DNA from: an uncultured Clostridia bacterium
GTDB taxonomy: Bacteria; Bacillota; Clostridia; Christensenellales; Borkfalkiaceae
DNA length: 35,458 bases
NCBI GenBank assembly: GCA_947627515.1
Contig: CANQWI010000006.1
Span: 1 to 35,458, forward strand
Reading direction: 5' to 3'
The notes under the pieces were generated by a model that saw only the letters and a program-made list of their open reading frames with translations, was not told the DNA's origin and did not search any database. Below, piece by piece: positions 32,401 through 35,458 of this stretch. Both the position numbers and the translations under genes were made by a program. The stretch's first letter is position 1, and each line of letters starts with the position of its first letter.

Positions 32401-32631
32401 CTCATTCTTGAGAAGAACGGTGCCCTCCTCGACGATGTCCTCGCAGAGGGCCTCTCCCTCCGCGATCACGGCCGCATCGACCGTCTGCGCACGGCCGTAC
32501 AAAAAGAGGCTGATGTCCTCATAGAACATCGACGCCGCTATGACGAGCGCGAGCATGATCACGACGACCAGTGTGATGCAGGGCGAAAAGATCGCGACTG
32601 CTTTTTTTGTTGACATACTCTTCTTAGCCAT
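29467..32631 (-). CDS. Membrane-anchored, domain-permuted GH3 glycosidase
   Basis: 1054 residues. A membrane helix (about 12-34) is followed by the GH3 C-terminal-type alpha/beta domain at the N-terminus (TVLLKN 71-76, VNVFGWAAYDW 96-106, FGYGLSYVSDF 433-443), a fibronectin III-like domain (about 460-580) and an acidic linker. The GH3 catalytic TIM barrel (about 690-985) comes last: GFNTRV, SGTMLAQTWDEELA, NPFGGRNGEYYSEDS, YVKHFAVND and TIVTDWMNSEE with predicted nucleophile Asp921. A second membrane helix (about 1004-1028) and an acidic tail end the protein. Permuted GH3 beta-glucosidases are known in Ruminococcus albus and Butyrivibrio. Two membrane anchors would hold the enzyme on the outer surface. 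It probably trims beta-gluco-oligosaccharides, but specificity is not readable here. AGGGAGA precedes the start. Confidence 0.93.
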   Translation of the reverse strand: MAKKSMSTKKAVAIFSPCITLVVVIMLALVIAASMFYEDISLFLYGRAQTVDAAVIAEGEALCEDIVEEGTVLLKNERDEEGTPALPLSGEELQRVNVFGWAAYDWMTMAFGSGYANTDLQKIKLFPALEEAGIGYNQDLYNLYKEYYTAHSKTYGDQDYLEYRGGVSFGSEEIFVLREPSKQQYLDLKDSIQAFSKVGLVVIGRTGSESKDLELRQVKQKTAGSNEKITDDTRHYLELSTEEEDMLAAATEMCEKVIVILNTANTMETGFLDNDKIDGALLVGITGLTGTRGLVNVLRGYREEPIPVLDGDGNPTYDGEGMAVYEKNEDGTVRTQRVKVSPAGRTVDTYAYDILGTTPSAVNQGSKGADEKGAGTIYANCRSEDSRYRAYVDYSEGIYVGYKWFETADAEGYWDNVHNDYGDGYEGVVQWPFGYGLSYVSDFSWTVKDIRVGSESKMSGELQGDETLVFTVEVKNLEPEGGYPGADVVELYYSAPYTKGGIEKSSVVLGAFAKTRVLQPQESEVVTLTLRVQDMASYDCYDMNKNNNTGYELDAGEYHVMLMENSHELKSPETDFAYTMSETVCYENDADTGNAVENRFTDLNGQGNEETIDESDLDGSHEETPVKYLSRADFATTYPQKITAPRRRTAEAERVAKQVAPTDEQLARTGDTNASRTREPNGLKFEDVLGTESYSDDIWDTLIANITDEELFNLIKDGYFKTAAIESIGKVQYVDLDGPLGFNTRVTGGNGTSCSFMAYPSGTMLAQTWDEELALAFGRSVGKERGSMAGLRGWYAPGANLHRNPFGGRNGEYYSEDSLLSGLICAGTVHGAKDMGVYSYVKHFAVNDSEFNREGLFTFLTEQTLRETYLKPFELMIKRGGGNALMTAMNRLGRVWTGANYALVTGIARGEWGFEGTIVTDWMNSEETYMPPYRGIWAGNDIWLTNGLTAPAFDPLKNNPIAAKLSENVAHDVLWTLVDTFNAEADYDPSAELDFDRGATYNLTWVWYVVLVEVALAAGVAVMAFFLIRTILRNKKSSSVAETEQPEEKQAEEN

Positions 32632-32661
32632 GTGAGATTCTCCCTTATCGTTCTGCCACGG

Positions 32662-32690
32662 ATTATACTGTCTTTCTACAGTATTTTCAA
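32662..32690 (-). promoter_or_regulatory. Promoter of the GH3 gene
   Basis: On the minus strand TTGAAA (32685-32690), 17-base spacer, perfect TATAAT (32662-32667), giving a leader of roughly 25 bases before the start at 32631. Confidence 0.88.
32665..32684. promoter_or_regulatory. Operator-like dyad inside the GH3 promoter
   Basis: ATACTGT-CTTTCT-ACAGTAT, perfect 7-base arms, fills the spacer and overlaps the -10 box. The position is typical of a repressor operator. The regulator is not identified. Confidence 0.7.
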
Positions 32691-32806
32691 TGCTCCCCGC
32701 CTAATCTGCCGTTTTGTTTCACAAATTGCGCCCCGTCGCCCTCAGACCCGCAGGCTGCTCCACTGCAATTTTGAATTTTAAATTCCCTTGGCTCCCATGC
32801 GGGGGC

Positions 32807-32846
32807 AAGGAAACGCGGCGGGCAAAAATGCCCGCCGCGTTTCCTT
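32807..32846 (-). terminator. Long perfect stem-loop after the BspA-like gene
   Basis: AAGGAAACGCGGCGGGCA and TGCCCGCCGCGTTTCCTT form an 18-bp perfect stem with an AAAA loop. It lies 50 bases past the stop of the partial gene and upstream of the GH3 promoter. The T-run is weak, so termination may be incomplete or the element may be symmetrical. Confidence 0.75.
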
Positions 32847-32896
32847 GACGATCAAACCGTTTGCGGCATTTTGAGAAGCCGCGGAAGCGACCCGCC

Positions 32897-35458
32897 TCAG
32901 AGACGGATCCGAAGAGCAGGAACTACGCCGCTGGTTGTTTCAGCAACAGAACAAGAATAATCCGCAATACCGTCACTGATAACCTCACATACAATATCAC
33001 CGGATTGTGGGCGCGGCGAGCGTAGCCGCCAATTGCCATTCGCGCCCTGCGCCTTCGCATAATCGGTAGGCTTCAATTGCCGCGCTGTATCCTCTGCCAT
33101 AAAGCTCAAATTGAATCCATAAGAGGTGTTCCCCACATCTCTCTTACTCAACAGGAAAATCTTGTCTTGTGTATTTTCACAGACATATTGCTGCATTTCA
33201 AGACTCGAATAGCACGCAGATACCATGCTGTTATCCACTTCCGTTGTCTCAATGATCTTTTGTGCGTATTCGTCGAATGCCGTCTCGTAGAACGTCGTCG
33301 TCAGCCACTTGCGGATATCGCTCTCCTTGTAATTGCTCGCATGAACTCCCCCATGAGAGTTTTCTTCGTGATAGTAATGCTGGCTGTCGAGGATAATGCT
33401 TGCCATGAGGAGTGCCGTGCCGTCGCTTTGCTCTAAAATGCGCCACTCGATGGGCTCATACTTGAACCAATACACCGTATCCGTGTAATATCCGTTTGCT
33501 TCCTGCTTCCCCTTATTGAGATCACCCGTTACATTATACGGTGCCTTTGAATACCTTGTACGATATCTTGTAAAGTACACCCCGCGGTACCGATTTCCCT
33601 GATAATCCACGTCGATATACCACATAAAATTTGAAACATCTCCTTTGCCGTCATAGTACCTGTAGCTCGTCCATTTGCCCGCATTCGAGCTCGTGGGAGT
33701 TCCGCCCGCCTCCATGCCTAAGAAGCCCTTGAGACCGCTTTCCGTCACCTCTGTCTGCGGATAGCTGCCGAAGGAGATTGTTTCGTTCTCATTCTTGACA
33801 TACAAGCCCGCACCGCAGACCTCACAGGTATTATCGTCGCCGTAGACGTGATCCTTGTGCGCAAGCTGACATTCCGTGCAGACGCCGTTCGAATAGGTAT
33901 GCGTCTCATGCGCGTATTCACATTCCGTGCACACGCCATTCGCATAGGAATGTCCCGCGGATACCGCCTTCCCGCAGACGGAGCAGGTGCCCGTGTGACC
34001 CGCGTCGGTCTTGCTTGTATACTCGGTGAAGGTATGCTCCTCGTGCTCGTAATGGCATTTTGTGCAGAGCCCCTCCGCATAGGTATGCGCCTCGGTGACA
34101 GATTTGCCGCAGACGGAGCAGGTCTCCCTATGCTGCGTTTCGGTCTTGTCGGAATACTCATAGACATGCTCCTGATGCTCGTAGTCGCAATCCGTGCACC
34201 GACCGTTTTCGTAGGTATGCTCCGTCACCTCGCTTGTCGCCTCGGGGTGGCAGGTCGCCCTGTGCCAATGGCCCTCCTCGTCTGATTGCCATTCCTTCGC
34301 ATAGGTGTGAGTGTGTTGATAATCGCATTCCACACATTGGTACTGCGAATCGTAGGAGTGCTTCCCCGTCACGACCTTCCCGCAAAGGGAGCAGGTGCCC
34401 GTGTGGCCGTCGTCCGTCCGTTCGGAATACTCGTAAAAGTGGATCTGCGGCTCATAGTGACACTCCGTGCAGACGCCGTTCTCATAGGTGTGAGGGCCCT
34501 CGTCGCCGCGCTCGGTGGGATGGCAGGTCGCTTCGTGCCAGTGCCCGTTTTCATCATACGACCATGTCTCGGAATAGTTATGCTTGTGCTCGTCGTCGGG
34601 GGTCTCTCCGCCGCCGTCACCGCCGTCTCCACCCTCGCCACCGGGAGGAGTAGTGACATTGCCGTCCTTGTCGATGGAGCCGTTCTCGCAGCTCACGGGG
34701 TTGCCCTTACCGCTTTCCCAGAGCAGCAGTCCCTCGATGAGCTCCTGCCATTCCTCGACCGTCCCCTCGAAGCGGATGATCACGGTCACGGTAAGGTTGC
34801 CGAACACGAGCGTTCCGAGGGTAGTCACGCTCTCGGGTATGACGATCGAGGTCAGAAAGTCACAGCCGTAGAAGGCATAGTCGCTTACCCTTGTCACGCC
34901 CTTGGGAATGACGAGCTCTGTGACCTCCTCCCCGCCGACAACAAAGCGCTGCGCCTGCGAGAGCGGGTTGGCTGTGCCGTTTGCGAATTGGATCCCGCAC
35001 CATGCCGCGAGGTCCGCGATATTGACGGTGATAAGAAGCGTACAGCCGTCAAACGCACTCTCCCCGATCGCCGTAATAGTTGCAGGGAGCGTGACAAAGG
35101 CGAGTGCGCTGCCGAAAAAGGCATTCTTCCCGACAAAGGTGACGCTTGTGGGGAGCTCTATGCCCGTGAGAGTCCCGTTTGCAAAGGCAGAGTCTGCGAC
35201 GCCCGTGACGAGCTTGCCCTGATATCCGTAGGGAATGACGATATTCCCCTTTGCCGTCCCTGCGCCCGAGACGAGATAGCTTTTCCCGTCCGTGCTCAGT
35301 GTAAAGGTGAGACCCTCCGTATACTCCCATTCATCTCCGCAGACGGTGCAGCGATTGTCCGCGCCATAGACATGGTCATGGGGCTGAGGCTCAGTGGGCT
35401 GCTCCTCGGAGCCGCCTTGACCGCCTCCCTGCTCGGTATCCGTGCTGCCGCTCTCGCT
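32897..35458 (-). CDS. BspA-like LRR_5 / CxxC-repeat / DUF6273 surface protein (5' end missing)
   Basis: At least 853 residues; the frame stays open to the window edge, so the start and any signal peptide lie outside. From the visible N-terminus: a Ser/Glu/Gln linker, one CxxC unit (HDHVYGADNRCTVCGDEW), then LRR_5 repeats to about residue 235 (ADSAFANGTLTGIELPTSV, SESAFDGC read as ESAFDGC, RVSDYAFYGCDFLTSIVIP). A Gly-rich linker follows. Residues about 289-552 hold a tandem series of short units of the form H-x-Y-x-n-C-x-x-C with paired His and Cys. The C-terminal domain (about 553-853) matches DUF6273: FGSYPQTEV, FKYEPIEWRIL, ILDSQHYY, SDIRKWL, DKIFLLS, RQLKPTDYAKAQG, WRLRSP and a final GVVPALRIRL. 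It is probably an extracellular adhesin or ligand-binding protein; function unknown. Confidence 0.93.
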   Translation of the reverse strand, partial: SESGSTDTEQGGGQGGSEEQPTEPQPHDHVYGADNRCTVCGDEWEYTEGLTFTLSTDGKSYLVSGAGTAKGNIVIPYGYQGKLVTGVADSAFANGTLTGIELPTSVTFVGKNAFFGSALAFVTLPATITAIGESAFDGCTLLITVNIADLAAWCGIQFANGTANPLSQAQRFVVGGEEVTELVIPKGVTRVSDYAFYGCDFLTSIVIPESVTTLGTLVFGNLTVTVIIRFEGTVEEWQELIEGLLLWESGKGNPVSCENGSIDKDGNVTTPPGGEGGDGGDGGGETPDDEHKHNYSETWSYDENGHWHEATCHPTERGDEGPHTYENGVCTECHYEPQIHFYEYSERTDDGHTGTCSLCGKVVTGKHSYDSQYQCVECDYQHTHTYAKEWQSDEEGHWHRATCHPEATSEVTEHTYENGRCTDCDYEHQEHVYEYSDKTETQHRETCSVCGKSVTEAHTYAEGLCTKCHYEHEEHTFTEYTSKTDAGHTGTCSVCGKAVSAGHSYANGVCTECEYAHETHTYSNGVCTECQLAHKDHVYGDDNTCEVCGAGLYVKNENETISFGSYPQTEVTESGLKGFLGMEAGGTPTSSNAGKWTSYRYYDGKGDVSNFMWYIDVDYQGNRYRGVYFTRYRTRYSKAPYNVTGDLNKGKQEANGYYTDTVYWFKYEPIEWRILEQSDGTALLMASIILDSQHYYHEENSHGGVHASNYKESDIRKWLTTTFYETAFDEYAQKIIETTEVDNSMVSACYSSLEMQQYVCENTQDKIFLLSKRDVGNTSYGFNLSFMAEDTARQLKPTDYAKAQGANGNWRLRSPRPQSGDIVCEVISDGIADYSCSVAETTSGVVPALRIRL

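Noticed and set aside
34897-35458. Taking the last gene as complete from a GTG near 34897
   Set aside because: The frame upstream continues without a stop to the window edge and encodes further in-register LRR_5 repeats, so the gene is 5'-truncated.

Overview
The window looks like chromosome from an uncultured, GC-rich member of the Firmicutes (class Clostridia; a gut or rumen lineage near Christensenellales or Borkfalkia is a guess). Supporting signs are strong AGGAGG ribosome binding sites, many Cys-anchored lipoproteins, Firmicutes-type LytTR/GHKL signalling, an Ami/Opp-type peptide transporter, and DUF3899, DUF6273 and BspA-like proteins. I saw no tRNA, rRNA, CRISPR array, transposase or phage gene.

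Layout. (1) 175-2598 (-): a lipoprotein with two Ig-like (Big_2) domains and three divergent repeat modules. (2) 2766-4899 (+): a LytS-type sensor kinase overlapping a response regulator with a SARP-like DNA-binding domain, closed by a clear terminator. (3) 5004-6395 (+): a stand-alone AAA ATPase/DUF234 protein with its own promoter, ending at a bidirectional terminator. (4) 6466-15576 (-): an oligopeptide (or oligosaccharide) ABC importer operon in the order binding lipoprotein, permease B, permease C, ATPase D, ATPase F, small DUF3899 membrane protein. Most of its proteins are much larger than their families. (5) 16026-21989 (-): a 1987-residue surface lipoprotein with InlB repeats, DGFG-type repeats and an LRR_5 block. 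(6) 21990-23135: gene-free, packed with palindromes and dispersed repeats. (7) 23136-29048 (-): a LytTR regulator, a GHKL kinase and two secreted GH16 lichenases, the second carrying four repeated C-terminal modules. (8) 29049-29466: a second repeat-rich gap. (9) 29467-32631 (-): a membrane-anchored, domain-permuted GH3 glycosidase behind a promoter that contains an operator-like dyad. (10) 32897 to the window end (-): a 5'-truncated BspA-like LRR/CxxC-repeat/DUF6273 surface protein.

How it fits together. Two lichenases plus a GH3 enzyme fit a mixed-linkage beta-glucan degradation locus, with the adjacent AgrAC-like two-component pair as its probable regulator. The oversized importer could take up the products or peptides; the sequence does not decide this. 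The lichenase/two-component block is bracketed by copies of one intergenic repeat family in opposite orientation, so it may be a discrete cassette. The most unusual items are the large helical insertions in both importer ATPases (about 390 and 115 residues), the extra extracytoplasmic domain in permease C, and the giant lipoprotein.
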